This document shows positions 33,997 through 42,427 of a stretch of 64,000 nucleotides of DNA, one piece after another (the first letter of the stretch is position 1; every line of letters begins with the position of its first letter). Where the stretch lies: the NCBI RefSeq assembly GCF_900103955.1, contig NZ_FNIL01000004.1:120000-183999 (forward strand), in the 5' to 3' direction. Both the position numbers and the translations under genes were made by a program. The notes under the pieces are model-generated. The model did not search any database, was not told the DNA's origin, and worked only from the letters and a program-made list of their open reading frames with translations. This DNA is from Alkalicoccus daliensis (GTDB lineage Bacteria > Bacillota > Bacilli > Bacillales > Salisediminibacteriaceae).

Positions 33997-36012
33997 TCAT
34001 TTGGAGTAAGACAATATTAATACTTCTTTTGCAGGGAGCGCTTCTTTTCCAGAAATATTTTGTTTTGAAAGCATATTGTAGTAAGTAGTTCCCTCGGCGA
34101 GTTTCACATTCACCTCATACTCATTGTGATTAATCACAAATAAGTACTTTTCCTCTTCGCCTTCCCGTTCAGATACCTCTACACCGTCTTCTACTTTGAG
34201 CGCAGGAATAACATGATTCTCTTCAGAGATTTCTTTAATAAATTCCTTCAGGAATCTTTCCTCCGGAGCGGTCCCGATATAGTAGGCAGTGCCTTTGCCG
34301 AATCTGTTTTTGGTAACTGCAGGAATACCAGCAAGCCAGCCTGTTTCATAGGCTGCCACAGTTTCCGCCCCTTCCGGATAAATTACATCTGCCCAGATAC
34401 TGCTGGAAAACTGCCTGCCTTTTTTCACAAATGTTAACCTGCCTTCCTCGCTCTGCGGAACAAATTCGTCAATATAAATACCTGACAGTTTACGCAGCGG
34501 ACCTGGATATCCACCCAGATGAATATGCTCATGTTTATCAGCAATCCCGCTGAAAAAGCTGAACAGTATCGTACCGCCTTCTGCTGTATAATTTTCCAGC
34601 TTTTCCGCCTCTGCCGAAGTTAAAGCATATAGCATTGGAGCCACTACGAAAGAGTATTCACTTAAGTCTGCGGCAGGATGAACAATATCCACCGCAATAT
34701 TTAAATCGAAGAATGGCTTGTAGTATGCTTCCAGCGTTTCCATATAGCTGAGTCCATTGTGAGGCTTTCCTTCGAGTTCTACTGCCCACCAGTTTTCCCA
34801 GTCCATGAGAATTGCTGCTTTCGCTTTTACTCTGGCATCCCGCACACTGTCCAGAAGCTTTAATTCATTGCCGAGTTTGGCAGTCTCCTGAAAAGTTCTG
34901 CTTTTTTCATTATCAGAATGAGGAATCATAGCACCGTGAAACTTTTCTGCGCCTGCTCTTCCCTGTCTCCACTGGAAAAACATGACGCCGTCCGCTCCTC
35001 TTGCCACACCGCCGTAGCTCCACAGCCGCATCGTGCCCGGCGGCTTCGTAAGATTAATATCTCTCCAGTTCACGTGGCTTGTCACCTGCTCCATAATCAG
35101 AAATGGCTGTCCCTGTCTGAGACTTCTCATTAAATCATGGTGAAAAGCATGGCGGTAAGGAATCCCTTCTCTTGGATCCGGATACGAGTCCCACGTGACT
35201 ACGTCCAGCTCTTTTGCCCACTGAAAATAGTCAAGTGGCTTAAATTGATACATAAAATTCGTGAACACCGGCACTTCCGGCGTAATATCACGGAGAATAT
35301 TTTTTTCGATTAGATATAAATCGAAAATCTGGTCATTCATAAATCGCTTATAATCAAGCTTCTGTCCCGGGTTGTAAAAGGTTGCCTGATTCACAGGAAA
35401 ATCTATTTCCGCCCAGTCATTGTAGCGCTGGCTCCAGAAGTTCGTCCCCCATGATTTATTTAAAGCTTCGATTGTTTTATACTTTTCCTGCAGCCAGTGA
35501 TGAAAAGCTTCCAATGAATAGGAACTGTAGCATTCCGACAGATGGCATCCATATTCATTGTTAATGTGCCACATTTTCAGGGCTGGATGCTCTTTATATC
35601 TTTCGGCAAGCGCCTTTACTATTTTCTTGATTCCTTTTCTATAAGAGGGGCTGCTTGGAGAATAGTGCTGTCTGGAGCCAAAGGAATAAGGAATACCCTT
35701 TTCATCCACCGCAGGAATATCATCATATTTTTTTGTCATCCATGCCGGGGGAGATGCAGTGGCAGTAGCCAGACACACGCCGACGCCATGCTCGTGCAGT
35801 ATGTCCAATATCTTATCCAGCCATTCAAACTGAAATACATCTTCCTCCACCTCAAGTACAGCCCAGCTGAAAATTGCTACAGAAACAAGGTTTACTCCTG
35901 CTTTCTGCATTAATTCTGCATCGCGGTACCAGGTTTCTTCTTCCCACTGTTCGGGGTTATAATCTCCGCCGTAGGCAATGTACGGCAGCACATCTTTTAT
36001 TGGTTTAGGCAT
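33997..36012 (-). CDS. GH42 beta-galactosidase
   Basis: A 671-residue cytoplasmic GH42 enzyme. The TIM barrel starts YIAYGGDYNPEQW; the acid/base Glu is in WHINNEYGCHLSECYS near residue 147 and the nucleophile Glu in FLIMEQVTSHVNW near residue 310. Trimerisation and C-terminal beta domains follow. It removes beta-galactosyl units from imported galactan or rhamnogalacturonan side-chain oligosaccharides (compare YesZ and GanA). The ATG at 36012 is preferred; the longer frame starts with a GTG lacking a ribosome site, although the site at 36012 is itself only moderate (AGAAAGTG). It is fifth in the kdgA-to-kduD operon. Confidence 0.93.
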   Translation of the reverse strand: MPKPIKDVLPYIAYGGDYNPEQWEEETWYRDAELMQKAGVNLVSVAIFSWAVLEVEEDVFQFEWLDKILDILHEHGVGVCLATATASPPAWMTKKYDDIPAVDEKGIPYSFGSRQHYSPSSPSYRKGIKKIVKALAERYKEHPALKMWHINNEYGCHLSECYSSYSLEAFHHWLQEKYKTIEALNKSWGTNFWSQRYNDWAEIDFPVNQATFYNPGQKLDYKRFMNDQIFDLYLIEKNILRDITPEVPVFTNFMYQFKPLDYFQWAKELDVVTWDSYPDPREGIPYRHAFHHDLMRSLRQGQPFLIMEQVTSHVNWRDINLTKPPGTMRLWSYGGVARGADGVMFFQWRQGRAGAEKFHGAMIPHSDNEKSRTFQETAKLGNELKLLDSVRDARVKAKAAILMDWENWWAVELEGKPHNGLSYMETLEAYYKPFFDLNIAVDIVHPAADLSEYSFVVAPMLYALTSAEAEKLENYTAEGGTILFSFFSGIADKHEHIHLGGYPGPLRKLSGIYIDEFVPQSEEGRLTFVKKGRQFSSSIWADVIYPEGAETVAAYETGWLAGIPAVTKNRFGKGTAYYIGTAPEERFLKEFIKEISEENHVIPALKVEDGVEVSEREGEEEKYLFVINHNEYEVNVKLAEGTTYYNMLSKQNISGKEALPAKEVLILSYSK

Positions 36013-36080
36013 TTGAAAACACACTTTCTGTAATTTAGTAGTTGTATCCACTTAGGAAAGGTGCGCCTGCAAAATATAAG

Positions 36081-37394
36081 TTACGAATTTGTCAGGCTTT
36101 TGTTATGAAGCAGCTCCGCTACGTGAATCGGCTGGCCCTGTTTCACAGACCTCCATACTGCTTCTCCCGTGGCAATTGACCAGGCCCCGGCTTCAGCTCC
36201 GGCAAGAATCGGATAACCCCTTTTTCTTTTTCCGGCAAGAAAAAGGTCTTCCTGAATCAAAGGATCGCCTCCGCCGTGTCCGCCTTCTGTCTGTACCACA
36301 TGAATCACTTCCTTGCTTCCGAACAACGGGAAATAGTCGATGGTCTGCTCAGGCACTGGAAAAGGAACCCTGCTCGGCTCGTGATATTCGGTTGTTTCGA
36401 TCCTGCCTTTGGTACCGTTGATGGCAAGCCTGTAGCCCTCATACGGAAGAGAAAAATTAATGGAATAATTCAGCAGTGCTCCCTTATCATATTTGACCGT
36501 GGCTGCATACGTATCCTCAATCGATATTTCTTCATCAAAAATGCACTGATCTGTACGGTAATTTGTATAATCCTCCGCCGCACCTTCAAAGGAGTTTTTC
36601 TGGAGGTGATCATCGACAGCCGCTGCGCTCCCGTCGGAACGGTTAAACCAGCGCATAAAATAATCGCATTCCAGCTGTTCTTCGCAGGTAAGACAGTTTC
36701 TGCCGTTTCTTTTACTCGGGTTATGCTCACTTTCGGGACCGTAGTAGTTCAAAGCGCCGAAAGCAAATACTTGTTCCGGAAGCTGATCCGTCCACCAGTT
36801 GATTAAATCAAAATGGTGTGTTGATTTATGGATGGAGAGACCGCCGGAAAATTCCCGCATTCTGTTCCATCGTTTAAAGTAACTTGCTCCATGATACGTA
36901 TCGATATACCAGTTCAAATCAATAGAGGTAATTCTTCCGATTTTATTATCGAGAATAAGTTCCTTTATTTTCCGGTGAAACGCGTTATAGCGATAGTTGA
37001 AAGCTACTGTTACTTTTCCGGTACTGTTCTTTTCTGCTTCAAGAATTTTTGCTGCATCCGCCGCAGTAGTCACCATCGGCTTTTCTGAAATGACATTTAA
37101 ATTGTGTTCCAGACTTTTAAGAATGTAATAAATATGCGTATCATCTCTGCCGGCAACAATGATCGTATCTGCTTCTGTTTCCTCGATCATCTGCTCAAAC
37201 TCGGTCTCACTATATTCCGGCACGTCATGCAGCTGGCTGTAACGTTCTTTGCAGATAGTGGTTCTTTTCCTGTCATGGTCTAGCAGAGCGACGATCTTAT
37301 TTTCCGTATAATATTTGTCTACGCAGGGTTCAATAAACATTCCCATTGCACGATTACTTACTCCACATACGGCAATCCTGTTCACTTTCTTCAA
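36081..37394 (-). CDS. Gfo/Idh/MocA family oxidoreductase
   Basis: A 437-residue NAD(P)-dependent sugar oxidoreductase, longer than the usual 330-390. The nucleotide-binding start is RIAVCGVSNRAMGMF; the catalytic Lys is in ISEKPMVTT near residue 100, and GGLSIHKSTHHFDLINWW near residue 187 carries the catalytic His. An insertion with the cysteines CLTCEEQLEC near residue 235 may bind metal. The start is TTG at 37394 behind GGAGAGG. It lies between GH42 and a sugar isomerase/epimerase gene. The substrate is unknown; it may modify an unusual uronate or a substituted rhamnogalacturonan unit. Confidence 0.85.
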   Translation of the reverse strand: MKKVNRIAVCGVSNRAMGMFIEPCVDKYYTENKIVALLDHDRKRTTICKERYSQLHDVPEYSETEFEQMIEETEADTIIVAGRDDTHIYYILKSLEHNLNVISEKPMVTTAADAAKILEAEKNSTGKVTVAFNYRYNAFHRKIKELILDNKIGRITSIDLNWYIDTYHGASYFKRWNRMREFSGGLSIHKSTHHFDLINWWTDQLPEQVFAFGALNYYGPESEHNPSKRNGRNCLTCEEQLECDYFMRWFNRSDGSAAAVDDHLQKNSFEGAAEDYTNYRTDQCIFDEEISIEDTYAATVKYDKGALLNYSINFSLPYEGYRLAINGTKGRIETTEYHEPSRVPFPVPEQTIDYFPLFGSKEVIHVVQTEGGHGGGDPLIQEDLFLAGKRKRGYPILAGAEAGAWSIATGEAVWRSVKQGQPIHVAELLHNKSLTNS

Positions 37395-37478
37395 CTTGTA
37401 CCTCTCCTTATTGGAGCATTATTTAGTTATCTATCTGTTTTCAGGCGCTGGCTGCTGTTTCCTCTGCATAAAAACCTG

Positions 37479-38294
37479 TTACTTCAGAAAAGATTCTACG
37501 TACCTTTTGGAATCGAGCATTTCCTCCGGCTTGCATTCCTCCAGAATAATTGGCACCTGCGGCTTCTGCGCCTGCAGCAGCTCCATATATCTTTCATAAT
37601 TCATGGTGCCCTGCCCTGCCGGCAGCACTTCCAGTTCTCCTTTATCGTTCATCCGGCGGTCTTTTGCATGGGCTGCAATCACTCTGTCACCAAGCAGTTC
37701 AAATGCTTCTTCCATGACTTCTTCCTGCCGGCTGAAATTTTCTGCAGTCATGAGATTCCCTGGATCAATGACGACGCCAATATTGGAAGACGGCACTTCA
37801 TCTATCAGATCTTTTAGTTTTCTTGCAGTATCGACCATATGTCCGCCCGCTGCTTCCAGTGCGAAAAATACGCCCCACTTTTCCGCCTCCGCTGTGATTT
37901 CTTTTACAGACTGCACGAGCGTGTTCCAGTCTTCTTTGGTAACTTCTCCTTCCGGCGGCCCAGTTTCTGTCGCTACCATCGGCGCGCCGAGAAACTTTGC
38001 ATAGCGGATGCATTCCTTATATCGCTGCAGGGTGAGCTCCCTTTCTTTTTCATCTCTCTGATATAAATGAAGATAGGAGGCAAGCACAGAGATTTTCACA
38101 TCGTGCTTCGCCAGCTCTTCTTTAATATCATCTGCCAGTCCCGGACTCAGCAGCCCCGGCTTGGAGAAATCATAGTTATCAAAAGCTTTCCACATCGCAA
38201 GCTGAATATGCTTAAATCCTTTTTCCCCGAGACGGGATGCCAGCGACTGATAAGACTGCTGTCCGAACAGGTGCGCTAATAATCCTACAGACAT
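37479..38294 (-). CDS. Sugar phosphate isomerase/epimerase family protein
   Basis: A 271-residue xylose-isomerase-like TIM barrel (IolE/IolI/tagatose-epimerase type). Metal-ligand regions are visible: ATETGPPEG near residue 108, ALEAAGGHMVD near 146, VIDPGNLM near 178, AAHAKDRR near 208 and ILEECKP near 248. It would isomerise or epimerise a keto-sugar or uronate. AGGGTGA precedes the ATG. The gene is next to the Gfo/Idh oxidoreductase, a pairing often seen where an unusual sugar is oxidised and then epimerised. Exact substrate unknown. Confidence 0.85.
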   Translation of the reverse strand: MSVGLLAHLFGQQSYQSLASRLGEKGFKHIQLAMWKAFDNYDFSKPGLLSPGLADDIKEELAKHDVKISVLASYLHLYQRDEKERELTLQRYKECIRYAKFLGAPMVATETGPPEGEVTKEDWNTLVQSVKEITAEAEKWGVFFALEAAGGHMVDTARKLKDLIDEVPSSNIGVVIDPGNLMTAENFSRQEEVMEEAFELLGDRVIAAHAKDRRMNDKGELEVLPAGQGTMNYERYMELLQAQKPQVPIILEECKPEEMLDSKRYVESFLK

Positions 38295-38312
38295 ATAATC
38301 ACCCTTTCATTA

Positions 38313-39311
38313 TTATCTAGTGATGTGCTGACTTTCTCCTGAAAAGCTTTCCAGCTCCGCAAGTGTAGGTGAACCTTCCCAGTCTCCTTTAAACTGTGTC
38401 GCGAGTGCTCCCATAACGACAGCTCTTCTCATCGCTTTAGGCACTGATTTTTCTAAAGAAGAGAGCTGAAATGGTTGTTCTTCCTCCAGCAGTACAGATA
38501 AAATCCCAGCTGCGAAAGCGTCTCCCGCTCCTACGGTGTCTACTACATATTTGACAGGAAAACCTGCTTCTTCACGCGTGTTCTCGCCGTATTTTACGCT
38601 TGCTCCGTCTTCTCCTCTTTTCATGACAACAATGGAAGGACCCATGTCCTGAAATTCTTTTGCGTAGTCGCTCCAGGAATTTTTTTCTCCTAGAAGAAAC
38701 GCCGCTTCCTCTTCTCCCGGCAGGAACAAGTCACATAAAGGAATAAGCGACAAAATTACCTCCCGTGCTTCTTCCTCTTCCCAGAGTTTTCTGCGGATAT
38801 TTGGATCGAGGGATACGGTCAAGCCTTGTTCCTTTGCCTGCTTCATCGCCTGCTTCACCATCTCTGCCGTTGATTCCCCGAGCGCCGGTGTAATGCCGGT
38901 GACATGGAGATGCCGGGCTCCGTCAAACCATTCATTCCGGATATGCTCCGGAGACAGCCTGCTCGCCGCAGAACCTCTGCGATAGTAATAAACATTCGGA
39001 TCCCCGTATCCTTTCGATTCCTTGAAAAACACTGCCGTTGGAGCTGCCTCGTCCCGGATTACCTGCGAAACGTCTACTCCTTCTCCCATCAGCCGTGTCA
39101 TAATCAAATCGCCGAACGGATCGGTTCCAAGAGCACTGATCCACCTTACTTTTTTCCCGAGCCGGCTCAGCGCAAAAGCGAGATTCGATTCTGCTCCGCC
39201 GATCGAACTGGTAAACTGCGGTGCGTACGGAATGGTTCCTTCCGGAGAAGGCTGAAACAAAACCATGCTTTCTCCGATTGTTACTACATCTGCTTTCTGC
39301 GGTCTGCTCAT
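38313..39311 (-). CDS. kdgK: 2-keto-3-deoxygluconate kinase
   Basis: A 332-residue PfkB-family kinase. The N-terminal signature GGAESNLAFALSRLG is near residue 38, and the C-terminal catalytic DTVGAGDAFAAG near residue 257 carries the base aspartate. Context next to kdgA identifies it as the KDG kinase that makes 2-keto-3-deoxy-6-phosphogluconate. AAGGGGATG precedes the ATG, and the kdgA stop lies five bases upstream of its start, so the two are coupled. Confidence 0.92.
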   Translation of the reverse strand: MSRPQKADVVTIGESMVLFQPSPEGTIPYAPQFTSSIGGAESNLAFALSRLGKKVRWISALGTDPFGDLIMTRLMGEGVDVSQVIRDEAAPTAVFFKESKGYGDPNVYYYRRGSAASRLSPEHIRNEWFDGARHLHVTGITPALGESTAEMVKQAMKQAKEQGLTVSLDPNIRRKLWEEEEAREVILSLIPLCDLFLPGEEEAAFLLGEKNSWSDYAKEFQDMGPSIVVMKRGEDGASVKYGENTREEAGFPVKYVVDTVGAGDAFAAGILSVLLEEEQPFQLSSLEKSVPKAMRRAVVMGALATQFKGDWEGSPTLAELESFSGESQHITR

Positions 39312-39315
39312 TTTT

Positions 39316-39945
39316 TCATCCCCTTGCTATCGCTGTATATTTTTCGGCAAGCTGAGTAATCTGAGAAAAATTGTTTTCTTTTACGAGCTGATTGTTTACC
39401 AGGTTGCTTCCCAGTCCTGCTGCAGTCAGCCCCTGATCAAATAGAGGCTTCAGGTTCTGCTCTGTAATGCCGCCTGTTCCCATTAAAGGAATATGGGCAA
39501 GCGGTCCGCGGATGTTTTTAATATAATCGTCTCCCATTGCTCCTGCCGGGAATACTTTTACTGCGGAAGCTCCCGCTTGATAAGCAGTGACAATTTCTGT
39601 CGGAGTAAGCGCACCCGGCCAGACTTCCACGTTTTTAGAGAGACCGTACTCAATTACCTGAAGGTCAGTATGCGGAGAAACAAGATATGCTGCACCAGCG
39701 GCGACAGCATCTTCTGCCATCTGCAGATTCATTACTGTACCTGCCCCAACCTTCACATCTTCTCCAAATGAATTATTCAAGTCTTCAATCAGCTGCAGTG
39801 CGTTCTCTGAATCAAGCGTTACTTCCAGAAAAGTAATGCCTCCCTCCTTTAATGCCTCTGCTGTTGCTTTCCCTGCGGAGTAAGGTACTTTTCTCATGAT
39901 GGCTACCAGTTTATCTTCCTTGAGTTTTTCCAGTAAGCTTTGCAT
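39316..39945 (-). CDS. kdgA: KDPG aldolase
   Basis: A 209-residue class I aldolase that splits 2-keto-3-deoxy-6-phosphogluconate to pyruvate and glyceraldehyde 3-phosphate. The Schiff-base Lys lies in ASAVKVFPAG near residue 132, with LVAIMRK near 13 and VGAGTVMN near 65. The catalytic Glu segment reads LEVTLDS instead of the common IEITFR, a change seen in KdgA-type members. It is the first gene of a seven-gene minus-strand operon. An inverted repeat in the promoter region (39974-39992) may be the operator. Confidence 0.93.
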   Translation of the reverse strand: MQSLLEKLKEDKLVAIMRKVPYSAGKATAEALKEGGITFLEVTLDSENALQLIEDLNNSFGEDVKVGAGTVMNLQMAEDAVAAGAAYLVSPHTDLQVIEYGLSKNVEVWPGALTPTEIVTAYQAGASAVKVFPAGAMGDDYIKNIRGPLAHIPLMGTGGITEQNLKPLFDQGLTAAGLGSNLVNNQLVKENNFSQITQLAEKYTAIARG

Positions 39946-39973
39946 ATTTACTACTTCCTTTACAGTTAGTTAT

Positions 39974-39992
39974 ACGCTTTCAATTTCAGCGT
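39974..39992. promoter_or_regulatory. Inverted repeat upstream of kdgA
   Basis: ACGCT and AGCGT flank a 9-nt centre, embedded in the LacI-like context TTGAAAGCGT on the minus strand. It lies about 30 bases before the kdgA start and could be a KdgR or CcpA site. The match is weak. Confidence 0.35.
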
Positions 39993-40070
39993 TTTATTTA
40001 TAAGAGTGTATAAAATTCATTAGTATATGTAAGCCTGGGTGGTTTTTCTGCGGAAATTTCAGCTAGCACA

Positions 40071-40105
40071 AATCGCACCTGGAATATGATTGGCCAGGTG
40101 CGATT
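40071..40105 (-). terminator. Terminator of kduI
   Basis: AATCGCACCTGG and CCAGGTGCGATT form a 12-bp perfect stem (40071-40082, 40094-40105) about 13 bases after the kduI stop; the T run beyond it is short. Confidence 0.7.
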
Positions 40106-40117
40106 CAGCTGAGAAAA

Positions 40118-40948
40118 TTATTTTAAATCCTCCATTGGTACAAAATCCATGTCTTTAAAAGTATAATTTTCACCGGCCATTGCCCAGATGAAAGTATAAT
40201 TGTTTGTTCCTACTCCTGAATGGATCGACCACGGCGGAGATAAAATCGCCTGCTCATTTTTCACGAGCATGTGGCGGGTTTCGTCCGGACGTCCCATAAA
40301 GTGGAATACGCGGGATTCTTCCTCCATATCAAAATACAGATAAACTTCCGCTCTTCTGTCATGCACATGTGCAGGCATCGTGTTCCACATATTGTTCGGC
40401 TCAAGCAGCGTCATTCCCATCATCAGCTGGCTGCTCTGCAGGCCGTCCGCGTGGATATATTTATAGATCGTACGGTTATTGGATTCTGCATCCGATCCAA
40501 GCCTCGTCGGCTCCGCATCTTTAATCGGCAGAACCTTCGTCGGGTATTCTTTGTGAGCGTTTGCAGAAACAAAGTAAAGCTTTGCAGGGTTGGAAGGATC
40601 TTCACTGTGAAAAGTTACATTTTCTTTGCCGAGGCCAATGTACAGGCAGTCTCTTTTATTTAAAGTAAATTCTTCTCCGTCCACGACTACTTTTCCTGCA
40701 GGTCCGATGTTTACGATTCCAATTTCTCTTCGTTCCAAAAAGTACTCTGTTCTTAAAGCATCTCCTGCATCAAGCTTTATTTCCTGCTGTGTCGGAATTA
40801 CTCCGCCGACTACAACGCGGTCATAATGGGAGTAAACCATTTTTAGTTCCCCTTCTACAAACAGGGATTCAATTAAAAATTCATCCCTCAGCTTATCAGT
40901 TGTATACTGTTTCATATCCTCCGGGTTTGTCGCGTATCTGAATTCCAT
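40118..40948 (-). CDS. kduI: 5-keto-4-deoxyuronate isomerase
   Basis: A 276-residue cupin isomerase that turns 5-keto-4-deoxyuronate (4-deoxy-L-threo-5-hexosulose uronate) into 2,5-diketo-3-deoxygluconate. The zinc-binding cluster MPAHVHDRRAEVYLYF near residue 193 and the later SPPWSIHSGVG near 240 provide the expected His and Glu ligands. Length equals that of the B. subtilis and E. coli enzymes. GGGAGATTATAAAC precedes the ATG. It is transcribed alone, divergently from a DeoR regulator, and feeds KduD. Confidence 0.95.
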   Translation of the reverse strand: MEFRYATNPEDMKQYTTDKLRDEFLIESLFVEGELKMVYSHYDRVVVGGVIPTQQEIKLDAGDALRTEYFLERREIGIVNIGPAGKVVVDGEEFTLNKRDCLYIGLGKENVTFHSEDPSNPAKLYFVSANAHKEYPTKVLPIKDAEPTRLGSDAESNNRTIYKYIHADGLQSSQLMMGMTLLEPNNMWNTMPAHVHDRRAEVYLYFDMEEESRVFHFMGRPDETRHMLVKNEQAILSPPWSIHSGVGTNNYTFIWAMAGENYTFKDMDFVPMEDLK

Positions 40949-41088
40949 GTTTATAATCTCCCTTCATTTTTTCATCTTCAGCTGGTCCTGCATATAATGC
41001 AGAAGTGAAGATAAATTAAGTTCGTTATTGTTCATTACGGTTTGATTATAACAATAATTTTTGGAAATCACAAATAAAAATCTACTTT

Positions 41089-41100
41089 TTGTTCGAAAAT
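41089..41100. promoter_or_regulatory. Candidate DeoR operator, copy 1
   Basis: TTGTTCGAAAAT lies between the divergent kduI and DeoR genes. The identical 12-mer occurs at 43308-43319 before the SDR gene. Both copies sit in T-rich runs typical of DeoR-family sites. Confidence 0.45.
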
Positions 41101-41124
41101 ATGTTGTTTTTTCGTTTCTTCATG

Positions 41125-41154
41125 TTTACAAATAAATTCTCTTGTTCCTATAAT
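41125..41154 (+). promoter_or_regulatory. Promoter of the DeoR regulator gene
   Basis: TTTACA (41125-41130) and TATAAT (41149-41154) with an 18-nt spacer, about 20 bases before the ribosome site GGAGG. Confidence 0.6.
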
Positions 41155-41186
41155 AGAATTTATATTACTCACCAGTGGAGGTCCTT

Positions 41187-41966
41187 ATGCTATCAATCGA
41201 ACGGCACGAAAAAATATTGAACGAATTAGATAAAAGGTCTACCGTAAAAGTCACTTATTTAAGCGAGATGCTGCAGGTGACTGAAAAAACCATCCGTATT
41301 GATCTGGAAACTTTAGAAAATCAAGGCCACCTGAAACGTATTCACGGCGGCGCCACCCTTCCGAAAGAAGGAGAACAGCTGCTTCCGATTAAAAAACGGC
41401 AGATGGAACATGGAGATGTAAAACATGCGATCGCTGTAGAAGCACTTCAGCATATACAGAAAAACGATACTATTTTAATTGATGGGGGAAGCACCACCGA
41501 AGCTTTCGCAGAACTGTTGGGAGAGGTCCCGGTAACCGTTATTACGAATGACATTAAGGTAGCGTATAAGCTGCTGCCGAAGGAAAAGGTCCACTTAATG
41601 ATGGCCGGCGGTACAAGAATTGGCACTTCCGGAGCTTTATTCGGCGCAGAGTCTTCTAAAATGCTGAAAACGATCCGGGTAAATAAAATATTTTTCGGCA
41701 CCACCGGCATTTCGATCGAAAACGGCCTTACGGTTTTTAATGGCATACATGCAGACTGGAAAAAAGAAGCCATGCAGTGCTCTAATGAAATTTTCCTGCT
41801 CGCAGACTCCAGCAAGTTTCAGAAAGATGCTTTGATTCAGTTTGCAGTCCTGGAGGATATTAATACGATTATTACCGACAGTGCTCTGAGCGAACAGCTG
41901 GCCGAAGGAATTACCCGCCGCGGGGTGCAGGTAATTAAAAGCAGTGCAGAAACGACAAGCAGTTAA
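41187..41966 (+). CDS. DeoR/GlpR-family repressor of the kduI region
   Basis: A 259-residue regulator. The N-terminal winged helix (about 5-55) contains VTYLSEMLQVTEKTIRIDLE and KRIHGGATLP; the C-terminal sugar-phosphate-sensing domain carries ILIDGGSTTEAFAE near residue 95 and 'FFGTTGISIENGLTV' near 170. It should bind a phosphorylated intermediate such as KDPG. The frame opens with a GTG four codons earlier, but the ATG at 41187 has GGAGG five bases upstream. Its stop shares TTAA with the converging sensory-rhodopsin-transducer-like gene. Likely targets: kduI and the SDR at 42428, which share a motif. Confidence 0.88.
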   Translation: MLSIERHEKILNELDKRSTVKVTYLSEMLQVTEKTIRIDLETLENQGHLKRIHGGATLPKEGEQLLPIKKRQMEHGDVKHAIAVEALQHIQKNDTILIDGGSTTEAFAELLGEVPVTVITNDIKVAYKLLPKEKVHLMMAGGTRIGTSGALFGAESSKMLKTIRVNKIFFGTTGISIENGLTVFNGIHADWKKEAMQCSNEIFLLADSSKFQKDALIQFAVLEDINTIITDSALSEQLAEGITRRGVQVIKSSAETTSS

Positions 41967-42340
41967 CTGCCGGCGGAATATCCCAGCGTTGTCATCAGCG
42001 CCAGCTCTTTCTGGGTGGAGTCAAGACGGCTGTACTGAATGATAACCGGAACATCCGAAATTACTTCCAGCGCGTACGGGACTCCTTTTGGAATTGTTTC
42101 TTCCTGCTCATTTTTCAGCCATGTTGTTCTGATATGCTTCGTTCTTTTTGCATCGACTTTATACGTAAACTGCTCTATCGGCTCTCTGTCTTCAAAGTAA
42201 GCATTAATTGTCAGCCTGCTCGCAGTTTCCCCGCAGTTCAGCACACAGATGGATTCGTGGCTTTCCATTTCACCGCTGCTGTCCGGTGGAATGAATCCAT
42301 CCGGGATGAACCAATGTGTTTTTCCATGAGAAGTTGTCAT
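41963..42340 (-). CDS. Anabaena sensory rhodopsin transducer (ASRT)-like protein
   Basis: A 125-residue beta-sandwich protein that matches the ASRT family along its length: HWFIPDGFIPP near residue 11, SHESICVLNCGET near 28, ISAYF-DREP-type strand near 45, 'VDAKRTKHIRT' near 62 and 'VPVIIQYSRLDS' near 95. The namesake transduces signals from a rhodopsin, but the family is widespread in bacteria without rhodopsins and has been proposed to bind small molecules, sugars in particular. No rhodopsin gene is present here, and the neighbours are uronate genes. GGAGG precedes the ATG. A carbohydrate-sensing or uronate-linked role is inferred. Confidence 0.85.
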   Translation of the reverse strand: MTTSHGKTHWFIPDGFIPPDSSGEMESHESICVLNCGETASRLTINAYFEDREPIEQFTYKVDAKRTKHIRTTWLKNEQEETIPKGVPYALEVISDVPVIIQYSRLDSTQKELALMTTLGYSAGS

Positions 42341-42427
42341 AACAGCCTCCTAAATTTAATGAAATATTGTGATAATTATAAACTTTTTATTTTTGTTTTA
42401 CAATTTTAATTTTTAATAAACCTAAAA

